DNA of 64,000 nt from NCBI GenBank assembly GCA_964630235.1, contig CAZVUO010000001.1:1-64000 (forward strand), given 5' to 3'. Under the pieces are notes generated by a model, which did no database searches, was not told where the DNA came from, and saw nothing but the letters and a program-made list of their open reading frames with translations. The stretch comes from JBFLYH01 sp964630235 (GTDB lineage: Bacteria > Oederibacteriota > JAAXVQ01 > JAUVAV01). Of the stretch, positions 9,260 through 17,477 are shown piece by piece (the stretch's first letter is position 1; every line of letters starts with the position of its first letter). The position numbers and the translations under genes are program-made.

Positions 9260-11596
9260 ATGCACCGACTTTCGTTGTCATTGACCCTTGTACTGCTGGC
9301 CTTTAACCCCTCCCTGGGGTGGACTATCACCACTGCGGCACAGCCCCAACCGGTCGGTTTTGACGGTCAGCGCTTCAGTGCTTCGTCCCGCTGCAACGTT
9401 GTCGCCCACGTGGAACTGACCACGGACGCAGCCGGCGGCACGTTGAACTCTTTCTATCTATATAATGACCGTGTTGCCCTGGCGGCTGAGGAAGGCCTGG
9501 ACATTGTTCCGGGAAGCACCCACCTCTGGTACGTCTATCCGGACTCCGGGACCCTGAACACCGCCACTGCCCAGTGGATCGGCGCTTTCAATTATTTTGA
9601 TACCGCCTCCTGGGAAATGGTGTCCCTGAACCGGTTCATCCGCGACAGCGGCGCCCTCTATGTCACCGTGGATATCACCTCGGCGCCGCGCGAGAACGCC
9701 ATCTGCGCCTTTTACGTGAAAGCGTACGAGATGGAGTTCGATAATTATTCTGTCACGGCCCCAAACGATGACTCGCCCGCGTCTCCCCCGCTAATTTATC
9801 TTACCTCTTACACGGCGCCCACCCAGCTGGCGGCGGGCTCCAGCCCCTTGCATCCGCCCGTGGTCTCCACCGGCCAAACCGCCACGTTCCTGGAATTCAC
9901 CCTGGATAACTTAGGCAGCGGCCTCACTGGTCCTGTGTACCTGAGCGGCTTGACCATTACGGTCCGCGACCAAAGCGGCGCCATGATGGCGCCAGTCCAG
10001 GCGTTCGAGAGCCTGGGTCTCCGGGACAGTGTCACGGACGCGGTGCTGGCGTTCGTGTCCCCGCCGCCCGCCACGGCCACAGGGGTCTTTTTCCCCCTGT
10101 CCCTGTCCGTGACCGCAACCGTGGACAAGCGCTTGAAATTGTTCGGTACGGTGACCTCCAACACCGCCACGGCCGCGGCTTCGTTCCGCCTGGCGTGGCA
10201 ACAGCCGGCCGATGCCCGTACGACCTATTTATATACGGGCGCAGCCGTGCCCGTGGCGCCGGCCGCCGGCCAAACCTTCCCCCTGCAGACCGACCTGGTC
10301 CCCGTACAGCAGGCCGCGACCCAGCTCCGGGTGTACCACACGCCGGGACTGCAAGACCAGGCCGTAGTGCTGCGCGGCGAAACCAACGTCACGCCGGTGC
10401 ATTTTACCTTCCTCAACCCCGGCAACACCGGCGCCTCGCGCGTGGACATCACCCACCTGGTCCTCACGGTCACCGACGCCGCGGGCACTACCCTGCCCCC
10501 GGCATCCGTCTTCACGCGGGTCGCGGTCAGCGGCGGACTGCTCTACGGCGAGCTGACTTCCCTGCCCGCGACCGGCGGCGACCTCACCATCCCCTTGAGC
10601 AACAGTTCCATCGGCGTGCCGGTGTACCAGCCGGTCACCGTGAGCGTGCAGGCGGACATCCATCCCACGGCCAATGCTGTGGCGTTCCGTCTGCGTCTGG
10701 CCGGGTCCGCGGCCGTGGTGGCGCAGGACGCCAACACCCTGCAGGGCGTGCCCGTGGTCGCGGCGTTCGCCTCTGATCCCTTCCCCATGGCCTCTCCGAC
10801 CGTGCGCCTGGCCAGTTCCTTCCTGGCCTCTGGCCGATCCCTCTCGCCGGTCACGCTCTATCCCGGCCAGCAGACAAGCGTGCTGGAGCTGACGTTCAGC
10901 CATCCCGGCCCTTCGGACCTCGGGCCCCTGGTCCTGACCGGGCTGACCCTCACGGCTCGCGACCGCAGCGGCAACCCCGTGCTCCTCTCCGGCGTGTGCG
11001 CCGAGGTGTTGCTGCGCGCGCCGGACAACAGCGTGCTGAACCAAGCCGCCCCGCCGGCCTCCGGTTCGCAGATCTTCCTGTCTGTGCCCTCACTGTCCGT
11101 GGCGCCTTTCACTTCCTCCCTGGTCCGCGTGGAGGTCAGGGTGGCGGCCAAACCCCAGCCCGGAACGTTCCGCCTGGGAGTGGCCGCGGCCACGGCCGTG
11201 AGCGTCACCCAGCCGCTGGACCCCACCCGGCCGGTGAACATTTCCGGTCTGTGGCCGCTGGAAAGCGATCCCGCGGCCGTGGGTGGTGGAGAAGGCGCTC
11301 TGCGCCTGGCGAACTATCCCAATCCCTTCGCCGCCGGACGGGAAATCACCCAGATCGCTTATTTTCTGCCCGCCGCCTCAACGGTGACCGCCGTGCTCTA
11401 TACCTTGGCCGGCGATCAGGTCAAGGTTCTGGAGCGCAACGCGCGCCAATCGGCCGGCGAACAATTGCTCGCCTGGACCGGCCGTACTGAAAGCGGCGCG
11501 GTGGTAAAAAACGGCGTCTATCTGCTGCGCCTGGAAGCGGTGCCGGACAGCGGCGCGCCGGTCACCCACATTCGCAAGATCGCGGTGGTGAAATAA
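9260..11596 (+). CDS. secreted beta-rich protein with FlgD-like/type IX-type C-terminal sorting domain
   Basis: The 778-residue product starts at the ATG at 9260, where MHRLSLSLTLVLLAFNPSLG is a clear signal peptide and a purine-rich AGAGGAG site lies 9-13 bases upstream. A longer upstream frame lacks these. The middle holds three or four similar beta-sandwich modules with repeated LTGLTLTxRDxSG-type strands. The last 95 residues start NYPNPF, continue through ITQIAYFLP, VLYTLAGD and NGVYLLRL, and end RKIAVVK. This is the pattern of FlgD-Ig-like or type A sorting domains used by type IX-like secretion. Its TAA overlaps the ATG of the PorV-like gene, so the two are coupled. Exact function unknown. 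Confidence 0.8.
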   Translation: MHRLSLSLTLVLLAFNPSLGWTITTAAQPQPVGFDGQRFSASSRCNVVAHVELTTDAAGGTLNSFYLYNDRVALAAEEGLDIVPGSTHLWYVYPDSGTLNTATAQWIGAFNYFDTASWEMVSLNRFIRDSGALYVTVDITSAPRENAICAFYVKAYEMEFDNYSVTAPNDDSPASPPLIYLTSYTAPTQLAAGSSPLHPPVVSTGQTATFLEFTLDNLGSGLTGPVYLSGLTITVRDQSGAMMAPVQAFESLGLRDSVTDAVLAFVSPPPATATGVFFPLSLSVTATVDKRLKLFGTVTSNTATAAASFRLAWQQPADARTTYLYTGAAVPVAPAAGQTFPLQTDLVPVQQAATQLRVYHTPGLQDQAVVLRGETNVTPVHFTFLNPGNTGASRVDITHLVLTVTDAAGTTLPPASVFTRVAVSGGLLYGELTSLPATGGDLTIPLSNSSIGVPVYQPVTVSVQADIHPTANAVAFRLRLAGSAAVVAQDANTLQGVPVVAAFASDPFPMASPTVRLASSFLASGRSLSPVTLYPGQQTSVLELTFSHPGPSDLGPLVLTGLTLTARDRSGNPVLLSGVCAEVLLRAPDNSVLNQAAPPASGSQIFLSVPSLSVAPFTSSLVRVEVRVAAKPQPGTFRLGVAAATAVSVTQPLDPTRPVNISGLWPLESDPAAVGGGEGALRLANYPNPFAAGREITQIAYFLPAASTVTAVLYTLAGDQVKVLERNARQSAGEQLLAWTGRTESGAVVKNGVYLLRLEAVPDSGAPVTHIRKIAVVK

Positions 11597-13326
11597 TGAA
11601 AACTCTCATCGGCATGGGATTGTTCGTGGGGTTGTTGGCGTGCGCCGTACAGCCGGCTCGGGCCGCACTGGACGCGGGCACGGACTCGGTCCTGGAAATG
11701 GGGTCCGGCGCGCGGGCCGTGGCCATGGGCCGCACAGGCGTGACCGAGGACCGATCCGCGTACGCCTCCCAGTGGAATCCGGCCAGCCTGGGATTTTTAC
11801 CCAGGCCGGCCCTGGCTGTTCAGCACGCGGCCCTGTTCGGCGACGCGCGGCATGAAAGCCTGGCCGCGGTCTATCCCACGCTGGATTACGGGACTTTCTC
11901 GCTGACCCTCATGCGCCTGGACATCGGCGGTATCGAAGGCCGCGACGCCGACAACCTCCCCACGGGCGATCTGGCCTTCACGGAACAGCAGGCTGCTTTT
12001 GGTTTCGGCCTGCCCGTGTGGGGCCCGCTGGCCGCGGGTGCGGCCGTCAAACTGCACGATGAGCGCCTGGCCGGTTGCGCGGGCACCGGGGTGGGCCTGG
12101 ATGCCGGCGTGCTCGCCCGCCTGCCGCTGGGATCATCGTTGTTCCGGGAAGTGGCGGTGGGCGCTGCCTGCCGCAATCTCGTGGGGCCTTCCGTGCGCCT
12201 GCGCCAGGAGGCAGACCGCTTACCAGCCACCTGGCGCGCGGGTGTCGGGGTGCGCCTGGATCTCCTGGAGTCTATGCCTGACCAGCTTTGGATCCGGGCC
12301 GAGGTCGAGAAAGGCGCGCAGTCAGAGGCTAGAGTGCACGCGGGCGCCGAGTACAATTTGTACGACGCCGTGGCCGTGCGCGGCGGGTGGGACCAGGAAT
12401 ACTTTTCCGCCGGCGCGGGCCTCAGTTACGCGGGCCTCAGCCTGGATTACGCGGTCAGCTTTCCGGTCGTGGGACTGCGCCACCTGGTGACGCTGTCCAT
12501 GGCCCTGGGCAAGGACGTCGCGCAACAGCGGGCCGAACGTGCCAGCCAAGAGGAAAAACGCCGGCAGGAGATCGTGGCCAATCTAAAACAGAAGATCGTC
12601 TCTGATTACCGCCGGGAAGCCCAGGCGCTCACCGCCCGCAAGGAGTATCTCGAGGCCTCGAAACGGTGGGAAAAGGTCCTGGATTGGGACCCGGCCGACG
12701 CCGAGGCGAAATCCCAGCTTGCCGCGGTCCGCCAGGAGCTCATCCTGCAGGACAACGCCCGCGATCTCAAGCAGGCGCAGGAGCAGATGCGGAAGCAGGA
12801 GTACATCGACGTACTCGTCTCCTGCCAGCAGATCCTGGAGCGCGACCCCGAGCATGCGGCGGCCAAGGAGCTGTACGCGCAAGCCGAGAAAAAGGCCTCG
12901 AACCTCGGCAGTCAGTCGCTGACCGCGAACTACAAACAGCTGGAAAGCATCCGCCAGGCTTACCAGCAGGGCCTCAAGGCCTACACCCAGCGCCGCTACC
13001 GCGAGGCCATCGCGTACTGGGAAGACGCGATCGAAACCACCCCGCTCCAGAAGCAGGTGTACCGCTACCTGCAGACCGCGCGCGAGCGGGCGTCCGCAGG
13101 ACAGGACGCGGATCCTTCGTCCCCGGACGCAGTGCCCGAGAAGGCCAAACGCCAGCAGCTGTACAAGGAGGCCGTGGAACACTCGCGCACCGGCAACCTC
13201 AAGGAAGCGGTGCGCAGCTGGGAGAAGCTCTCCAAGGAAAATCCCGAGGATCAGGATGCCAAACAGAACTTCGAGGAGACAAGGAAGAACTTGATAGACA
13301 GTCAGAAGAAAGGGATCAGCTGGTAG
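11596..13326 (+). CDS. PorV/PorQ-like outer-membrane protein fused to C-terminal TPR/coiled-coil domain
   Basis: A signal peptide (residues 1-24) precedes a barrel-like region to about residue 300. It opens with EMGSGARAVAMGRTGVTED and WNPASLG, hallmarks of PorV/PorQ family proteins. Repeated amphipathic strands follow (for example LDYAVSFPVVGLRHLVTLSMALG). From about residue 305 the protein changes to charged helices with TPR-like repeats (YLEASKRWEKVLDWDPADAEA, YREAIAYWEDAIETTP, NLKEAVRSWEKLSKENPED). PorV shuttles type IX substrates in Bacteroidetes. The overlap with the sorting-domain gene upstream fits a carrier/substrate pair. The TPR extension is not standard for PorV and may face the periplasm. 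Confidence 0.8.
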   Translation: MKTLIGMGLFVGLLACAVQPARAALDAGTDSVLEMGSGARAVAMGRTGVTEDRSAYASQWNPASLGFLPRPALAVQHAALFGDARHESLAAVYPTLDYGTFSLTLMRLDIGGIEGRDADNLPTGDLAFTEQQAAFGFGLPVWGPLAAGAAVKLHDERLAGCAGTGVGLDAGVLARLPLGSSLFREVAVGAACRNLVGPSVRLRQEADRLPATWRAGVGVRLDLLESMPDQLWIRAEVEKGAQSEARVHAGAEYNLYDAVAVRGGWDQEYFSAGAGLSYAGLSLDYAVSFPVVGLRHLVTLSMALGKDVAQQRAERASQEEKRRQEIVANLKQKIVSDYRREAQALTARKEYLEASKRWEKVLDWDPADAEAKSQLAAVRQELILQDNARDLKQAQEQMRKQEYIDVLVSCQQILERDPEHAAAKELYAQAEKKASNLGSQSLTANYKQLESIRQAYQQGLKAYTQRRYREAIAYWEDAIETTPLQKQVYRYLQTARERASAGQDADPSSPDAVPEKAKRQQLYKEAVEHSRTGNLKEAVRSWEKLSKENPEDQDAKQNFEETRKNLIDSQKKGISW

Positions 13327-13342
13327 GGGTTTTGGAAAAATC

Positions 13343-13385
13343 AAAGGGGACAGCAGGCCAGCCAGCCCGCTGTCCCCTTTTTATT
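13343..13385 (+). terminator. Rho-independent terminator after the PorV-TPR gene
   Basis: AAAGGGGACAGC pairs with GCTGTCCCCTTT across a 15-base loop and is followed by TTTTTATTT. It lies 17 bases after the stop of the gene ending at 13326. Confidence 0.85.
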
Positions 13386-13488
13386 TAAGCCTGTGATCGC
13401 ACGGTTCTCTGAGCTTGTCGAAGGGAACCGCGGCAATCCCCATTCTGCAATTAAGTATGGTGTCCCCGGAATGAAACGCCGTCCCCGT

Positions 13489-13734
13489 TCATAGTTGAGC
13501 GACTTTATGAAGAATCTCGGCGATGAAAGATTGGTATTTTATTCCCAGCTTATTGGCTTTTTGTTTAATCTGTTCCAGATCCTTGCGGTTAATACGAATA
13601 TTCAGAACTGCATCCTTGCGCCTCGCGGCGACCGCCTCAACCATTGCTTGGTATTCCGCAGGTTTTACGGGCACATATTCATCCAGTTTTGCTTCGATCT
13701 CGTTTTCATATTTGTTTAATTTAACGCGTTTCAT
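13489..13734 (-). CDS. antitoxin, BrnA/CopG-like
   Basis: The 81-residue protein begins with charged MKRVKLNKYENEIEAKLDEY. It ends with a ribbon-helix-helix-like segment (VLNIRINRKDLEQIKQKANKLGIKYQSFIAEILHKV) typical of BrnA/CopG antitoxins. Its ATG overlaps the stop of the upstream toxin-like gene by 4 bases. Toxin first, antitoxin second is the BrnTA order. The RHH domain would bind the operator palindrome upstream of the toxin gene. Family assignment rests on pattern only. Confidence 0.75.
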   Translation of the reverse strand: MKRVKLNKYENEIEAKLDEYVPVKPAEYQAMVEAVAARRKDAVLNIRINRKDLEQIKQKANKLGIKYQSFIAEILHKVAQL

Positions 13735-13991
13735 GGCTTCTTCTCCGATAGATACTTTTTCATCAATTTGCGGCTAGGATAGATGGTTTTTAGAAAAACC
13801 ATTTCCCCTTCTGTCACAAAAGGCACTGCCCACACGTATCCTTGATGCTTAAAAACCATGACTTTTTGATGTTCAAACTTATGATGTTCAACAATATCCA
13901 TCAATTCGGCCTTAATGATCTCCTCAAAAGAAACGCCTCTTGTCCTTTTTAGTCTTTTACTTTTTAAAGGGCTCCAGGTGATTTTCCTCAT
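13731..13991 (-). CDS. BrnT-like toxin (putative RNase)
   Basis: The 86-residue protein begins MRKITWSPLKSKRLKRTRGVSFEEI, matching the BrnT start (W-x-P-x-K ... RGVSFEE). It continues with short strands (KVMVFKHQGYVWAVPFVTEG, MVFLKTIYPSRKL), as in the BrnT/RelE-like fold. BrnT proteins are ribosome-independent RNases neutralised by BrnA. The next gene overlaps by ATGA and looks like the antitoxin. A 12-base perfect palindrome lies 17 bases upstream of the start. The AT-rich composition differs from neighbours, fitting a mobile module. Confidence 0.7.
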   Translation of the reverse strand: MRKITWSPLKSKRLKRTRGVSFEEIIKAELMDIVEHHKFEHQKVMVFKHQGYVWAVPFVTEGEMVFLKTIYPSRKLMKKYLSEKKP

Positions 13992-14007
13992 GTTGCCAGC
14001 AACCCTT

Positions 14008-14019
14008 TTGTATATACAA
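14008..14019. promoter_or_regulatory. perfect palindrome, candidate toxin-antitoxin operator
   Basis: TTGTATATACAA is its own reverse complement and lies 17 bases upstream of the toxin ATG at 13991. RHH antitoxins usually repress their operon through such short dyads. No clear -35/-10 pair was identified. Confidence 0.45.
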
Positions 14020-14526
14020 CTGTATCACATTTAAATTTTTTGACAATATAAATCGTCAGCGGCATTAGGCACCCCTCCTCGCACATGCATTTCATTCAAA
14101 TGAGTTAGACAGGCAGGGCGAATTATTCTTGCGGTTTACATTAATTAACAGGCTGCGAGAGGAATATAGCGGTATTTTTCACTTCCCAGCTCGCTATTCC
14201 CCTCCCCAGGATTATGGTGGGATACCCCAAAAACGGGCGCAAGGGGGCGAGGGTGGCGCTGTTTCTTTTTCGTCACCCCGGCGAAAGCCGGGGTCCAGGA
14301 TGATTTAGATTAGTTTTTGTTGTTTCTAGCGGGCAAGGCTAAAAGCTGGGTCATTTTGACATCTATACAACGTCCCGGTTCAGGAGGGGTCTCCTGGGTT
14401 GGAATGGGCTCATTATCTACCTGTAAGACTCGAAAAACACCCCAAAATTACGTTAATTGCATATTTTTATGGATTGTGGCTATTGCGAGGGGAGTGGCGG
14501 GAATAGGAGTTTATGAGGGAAAAGGC

Positions 14527-14635
14527 GGGATTGCTTCGCGTCTGCCAGACGCTCGCAATGACAGGAAATAAGATCTCTGGATTCCGGCTAGATTCATGCC
14601 GGAATGACGGAATTACGGGATTGCTTCGCAATGAC
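14527..14635. repeat. cluster of two dispersed palindromic repeat families
   Basis: Contains a TTGCTTCGCG...CGCTCGCAATGAC palindrome (14527-14562), a GGATTCCGGCT...ATGCCGGAATGACGG palindrome (14577-14609) and a shorter TTGCTTCGCAATGAC copy (14617-14635). Relatives of both recur near 28070, 29150, 31055, 40825, 46320 and 46482-46612, always between genes or at gene ends. Confidence 0.75.
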
Positions 14636-14684
14636 GCGGCATAGTTATTGGTCGGATTCACCAGGGCGATCCCTGGCAGCAGGC

Positions 14685-15059
14685 TTATTCCTTGCGCAGG
14701 ATCTCGTTGACCTGTTCGTTGAGTTCGAAAGGATCGAAGGGCTTGATGATATAATCGTCCGCCCCGGCTTTCAGGCCTTCTTCTGCGTCTCCCTTCTGGC
14801 CCTTGGCGGTCAGCATGACCACCGGGACGTTCTTTGTCCGTTCGTCGGCCTTCAGCCGCTTGCAGACGTCATAACCGTTCAATCCCGGCATCATGATATC
14901 GAGCAGAAACAGGGCCGGAACCACGTCCCTGACCTTTTCCAGGGCCTCGGTCCCGGAGAACGCTTCGATGACCTCGTAATTGGCCAGTTCGAGCGATATC
15001 CTCACCAGTTTGACGATGTTCGGCTCGTCGTCCACGACCATGATCTTGTGTTTCGCCAT
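14685..15059 (-). CDS. single-domain response regulator (CheY-like receiver)
   Basis: The 124-residue product is a bare receiver domain: acidic pair in MVVDDEP, phospho-acceptor Asp in LFLLDIMMPG, Thr in VVMLTAKG and Lys in DDYIIKPFDP. There is no output domain. Two ATGs are possible; the second (15059) sits 5 bases from a GGAGG site, while the first (15062) is only 2 bases away, so I chose the second. It ends a minus-strand run with two small membrane proteins and a DUF4388 protein, a set often tied to signalling or motility. Its histidine kinase is not in the window. Confidence 0.9.
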   Translation of the reverse strand: MAKHKIMVVDDEPNIVKLVRISLELANYEVIEAFSGTEALEKVRDVVPALFLLDIMMPGLNGYDVCKRLKADERTKNVPVVMLTAKGQKGDAEEGLKAGADDYIIKPFDPFELNEQVNEILRKE

Positions 15060-15069
15060 CATGTCCTCC

Positions 15070-15441
15070 TTAGCGCGTGATCGAGCGGTAGTAGACGCTT
15101 CCGCCGATCAGGGACAGCAGCCCGCCCGCCAGTATAGCCGTCAAGGACCAGGCCCGCCACTGCAGAATGAAGCTGCTCATCTGCGAGATCTCGTCCACAC
15201 TGGTCAGGCTTTCCATTTGCGGCAGCAACAGCACGTATGCGTAGGAATGCATCCCCACCGAGAGCAGGACGAACAGCGATCCCGCCAGCGGCAGCAGCCA
15301 CATCGGCCGCTCGTGGATCACGCCGACCAGCCGCTTCAGGACCACGCTGTACCAGATCATGGAGAAAGCCAAAAGAGTGAATCCGACCTCGTACGGCAGC
15401 GCTTCGCGGGGGTAGCTTTGCAGGGCAGCCAGCCAGTCCAT
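15070..15441 (-). CDS. small integral membrane protein, unknown function
   Basis: The ATG at 15441 overlaps the previous gene's stop as TGATG. The 123 residues contain about three hydrophobic segments (VGFTLLAFSMIWYSVVL, WLLPLAGSLFVLLSVG, WSLTAILAGGLLSLIGG) with a short soluble loop before the last. No family recognised. It is probably a partner of the neighbouring 121-residue membrane protein and is cotranscribed with the response regulator. Confidence 0.7.
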   Translation of the reverse strand: MDWLAALQSYPREALPYEVGFTLLAFSMIWYSVVLKRLVGVIHERPMWLLPLAGSLFVLLSVGMHSYAYVLLLPQMESLTSVDEISQMSSFILQWRAWSLTAILAGGLLSLIGGSVYYRSITR

Positions 15442-15806
15442 CACGCCACCTCCTTCGGTCCGTCCGGGCGCAGGACCGTGCCCAGTACGCTCGCGAAGCG
15501 TCCCACGCCGAGCAGGCACAGGCAGCCGGAGGCCAGCAGCGCCAAATAAGCCAGCAGTTGGGCGAACGCGGCCAGCTTGGGATCGTTCAGAAGCGGCGTG
15601 GCCTTGAAGATGAGGTACAGCGTGTAAATGAGCAGTCCGGTCGGGGCGAGCATGAGGAGCGTGCTGTAGGTCGAGCGCTGGAACACCTGCCCATAGCGCC
15701 GCGCGACCAGACCCACCAGCGCATAGTTGATCCAAAGCAGCAGACTGCCGGCGATGGCCACCAAGTAGCTGGCGCCTTCCCACACTTGTTCGCTCACGGC
15801 TTCCAC
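15441..15806 (-). CDS. small integral membrane protein, unknown function
   Basis: The 121 residues hold three predicted membrane helices (YLVAIAGSLLLWINYALVG, STLLMLAPTGLLIYTLYLIF, LLAYLALLASGCLCLLGVG). It is coupled to the next gene by a TGATG overlap and lies 12 bases downstream of the DUF4388 gene. No family recognised. The two membrane proteins are of similar size and may form a heteromeric complex. Confidence 0.7.
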   Translation of the reverse strand: MEAVSEQVWEGASYLVAIAGSLLLWINYALVGLVARRYGQVFQRSTYSTLLMLAPTGLLIYTLYLIFKATPLLNDPKLAAFAQLLAYLALLASGCLCLLGVGRFASVLGTVLRPDGPKEVA

Positions 15807-15818
15807 CTCGTTTCTAGC

Positions 15819-16583
15819 TCAGTGTTTGGATCCTTCCCACATCAGGTCTATCACAGTCTGGGCGCGGGTCGGCCCCGCCAGCAAGGTGATGCTGCGTTCC
15901 AGCTCGCCGAGCAGGGCGATCAGCTCGCGCATGTGCATGCGGTTCTGGTCCAGGTTCAGTTTCCGAAACGCCTGCCTCACCAGGGCTTCGCCCAGGTTGC
16001 CGAGCTCCCGGGTGGCGATCTCGATGAGTTTCGGGATACGGTACCGGAGCTTGCGGATGATCCCCGCGGCCATGAGCCCATAGAAGATCTGCAGGGCCCG
16101 GCCCTTGCGCAGGCCGCTTTTTTCCCGCACCATGGCCATGGAGTCTTCCCCGTTAACGCGCGTCAGCAGGTTCCACTCGTCCCGCTGCAGGTGCAGCCGC
16201 ACCCATTCCCGCTCCCCGGCCACCGGCGCCATTTTCAGCACGACCTCTTCCCCCGGCAGATAGTCGGCCGCATCCTGGGAGGGAATCCGGCGCGAGGCTT
16301 CCAAAATGAGGTTTTCGATCTCGTCTTCCTGGGATTGAAGATTCTTGAGCGGCAGGTCCTCCAAGACCTCGAAATTAAAGTTGCCCTTCTTCAGCAACAA
16401 CAGTTTCAGGAGCTCCTCGCGCAGATCCGCCCTGGTTTTCTGGCCCCCGACCAGCAGGCCGTCCTTGAGGTAAATAACGCCTTCGCCGCCTTCGCCCCGC
16501 ACGTGCAAGCTCCCGGTCTGGCGGTACTCGGAGAGCAGACGCAACATGCCACCGATGCTGACATTGACCACCTCACCGTACAT
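15819..16583 (-). CDS. DUF4388 (PATAN-like) domain protein
   Basis: The ATG at 16583 (MYGEVVNVSIGGMLRLLSEY) has AGGAAGG about 6 bases upstream, giving 254 residues. Residues 1-100 match DUF4388: RQTGSLHVRGEGGEGVIYLKDGLLVGGQ, then a short helical region (REELLKLLLLKKGNFNFEV). The rest is mostly helical and resembles winged-helix segments (SMAMVREKSGLRKGRALQIFYGLMAAGIIRKLRYR). DUF4388 proteins are associated with response regulators and gliding or polarity systems in deltaproteobacteria. A receiver-only protein three genes downstream supports a signalling role. Confidence 0.8.
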   Translation of the reverse strand: MYGEVVNVSIGGMLRLLSEYRQTGSLHVRGEGGEGVIYLKDGLLVGGQKTRADLREELLKLLLLKKGNFNFEVLEDLPLKNLQSQEDEIENLILEASRRIPSQDAADYLPGEEVVLKMAPVAGEREWVRLHLQRDEWNLLTRVNGEDSMAMVREKSGLRKGRALQIFYGLMAAGIIRKLRYRIPKLIEIATRELGNLGEALVRQAFRKLNLDQNRMHMRELIALLGELERSITLLAGPTRAQTVIDLMWEGSKH

Positions 16584-16667
16584 ATCGGACCTTCCTGTGA
16601 CTGGAGTGGTTGCCTTCAAGGTAAGTAACGGCTGGGCGGCTCGGGAACTTAAGCGCGAAAAACCGGG

Positions 16668-17273
16668 TCAGTTCCCCGCATAAAGCCGGTGGCGCTGCAG
16701 GTAGCGGAGGACCGGCGCGGGCAGGAGGTAGCGCACGCTGGCGCTGTTGCGCAAGCTGGCGCGGATCTGGGTGGAGGAAACATCGAGCCCGGGGATCGGC
16801 ACGAACATGCAGGCGCGGCGCAGGGCCGCCGGAAAGGTGCGCCGGACCTCCCGCTGGACCGCGGTCTTGGCCGCGCCGGGGCGGGAGATGATCACGAGGC
16901 GGGCCAGGCCGGCCAGGCGCAGGGGTTCGCGCCACGAGGGCAGATGCAGGCTCTGGTCCGCGCCGAGGATCAGGAAGCGTTCGGCTTTCGGCCAGCGGGC
17001 CGCGATCTGCGCCAGGGTCTCCACGGTGTAGGACGGCCCGGACCGGCGGAGCTCCCAGTCCAGGCAGGCGAAACGGGGATTGCCGGCTACGGCCAGGCGC
17101 ACCATGGCCAGCCGGTGCTTGGCTGAGACCTGCGGCGGGTTGCGATGCGGCGGCTGCCCGGCAGGTATGAAAAAGACGCGGTCCAGCTTCAGGCGCTCGG
17201 CCACTTCATCGGCCGCGCGCAGGTGACCGATATGGATGGGATCGAAGGTCCCGCCCAGCACCCCGATGCGCAA
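16668..17273 (-). CDS. nadD: nicotinate-nucleotide adenylyltransferase
   Basis: The 201-residue product starts with the nucleotidyltransferase signature GGTFDPIHIGHLRAA and ends with VSSTQIRASLRNSASVRYLLP (ISSTxIR motif). It transfers AMP to nicotinate mononucleotide in NAD synthesis. The start is TTG at 17273, 8 bases from an AAAGGA site; no better ATG exists. It follows obg-proB-proA on the same strand, a usual obg-nadD neighbourhood, separated from proA by a short inverted-repeat element. Confidence 0.95.
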   Translation of the reverse strand: MRIGVLGGTFDPIHIGHLRAADEVAERLKLDRVFFIPAGQPPHRNPPQVSAKHRLAMVRLAVAGNPRFACLDWELRRSGPSYTVETLAQIAARWPKAERFLILGADQSLHLPSWREPLRLAGLARLVIISRPGAAKTAVQREVRRTFPAALRRACMFVPIPGLDVSSTQIRASLRNSASVRYLLPAPVLRYLQRHRLYAGN

Positions 17274-17340
17274 AGGACTTGTTCCTTTCTGTTTGACCGG
17301 TCCGACGCGTCAGACGGGTCGGACCGGTCCGCGCGATCTT

Positions 17341-17477
17341 TAGCAGGCTGATGAAAAAGCCCGCAGAGCGGCCTTTTTCGTCCGCGCAGCTTGGAATACC
17401 CCTTGAAATATCAGAGTTATTTCAAGGGGTAACAGGCTGCTAAATGAATCTATTAGAGTTTTTCAGCAGCCTGTTAG
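17341..17477. repeat. miniature inverted-repeat element with about 18-bp termini
   Basis: The left end TAGCAGGCTGATGAAAAA and the right end TTTTTCAGCAGCCTGTTA are imperfect inverted repeats. Inside is a GAAAAAGCCCGC/GCGGCCTTTTTC hairpin, a CCCCTTGAAAT/ATTTCAAGGGG hairpin and another AACAGGCTGCT. The right end supplies the stop codon of proA. A partial copy lies at 22404-22457. No transposase is present, so this is MITE-like or REP-like. Confidence 0.75.

Larger units (their letters stand above)
13992..14684. other. gene-free intergenic stretch rich in dispersed palindromes
   Basis: No credible coding frame is seen. Contents: the TA operator near 14013; copies of the CCCCGGC...GCCGGGGTCCAG palindrome at 14272-14300 and its GGATTCCGGC...GCCGGAATGAC relative (inverted) at 14577-14609; and two copies of the GGGATTGCTTCGC...GCAATGAC element at 14527-14562 and 14617-14635. 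The response-regulator gene ends just after it, converging from the right. Confidence 0.7.
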
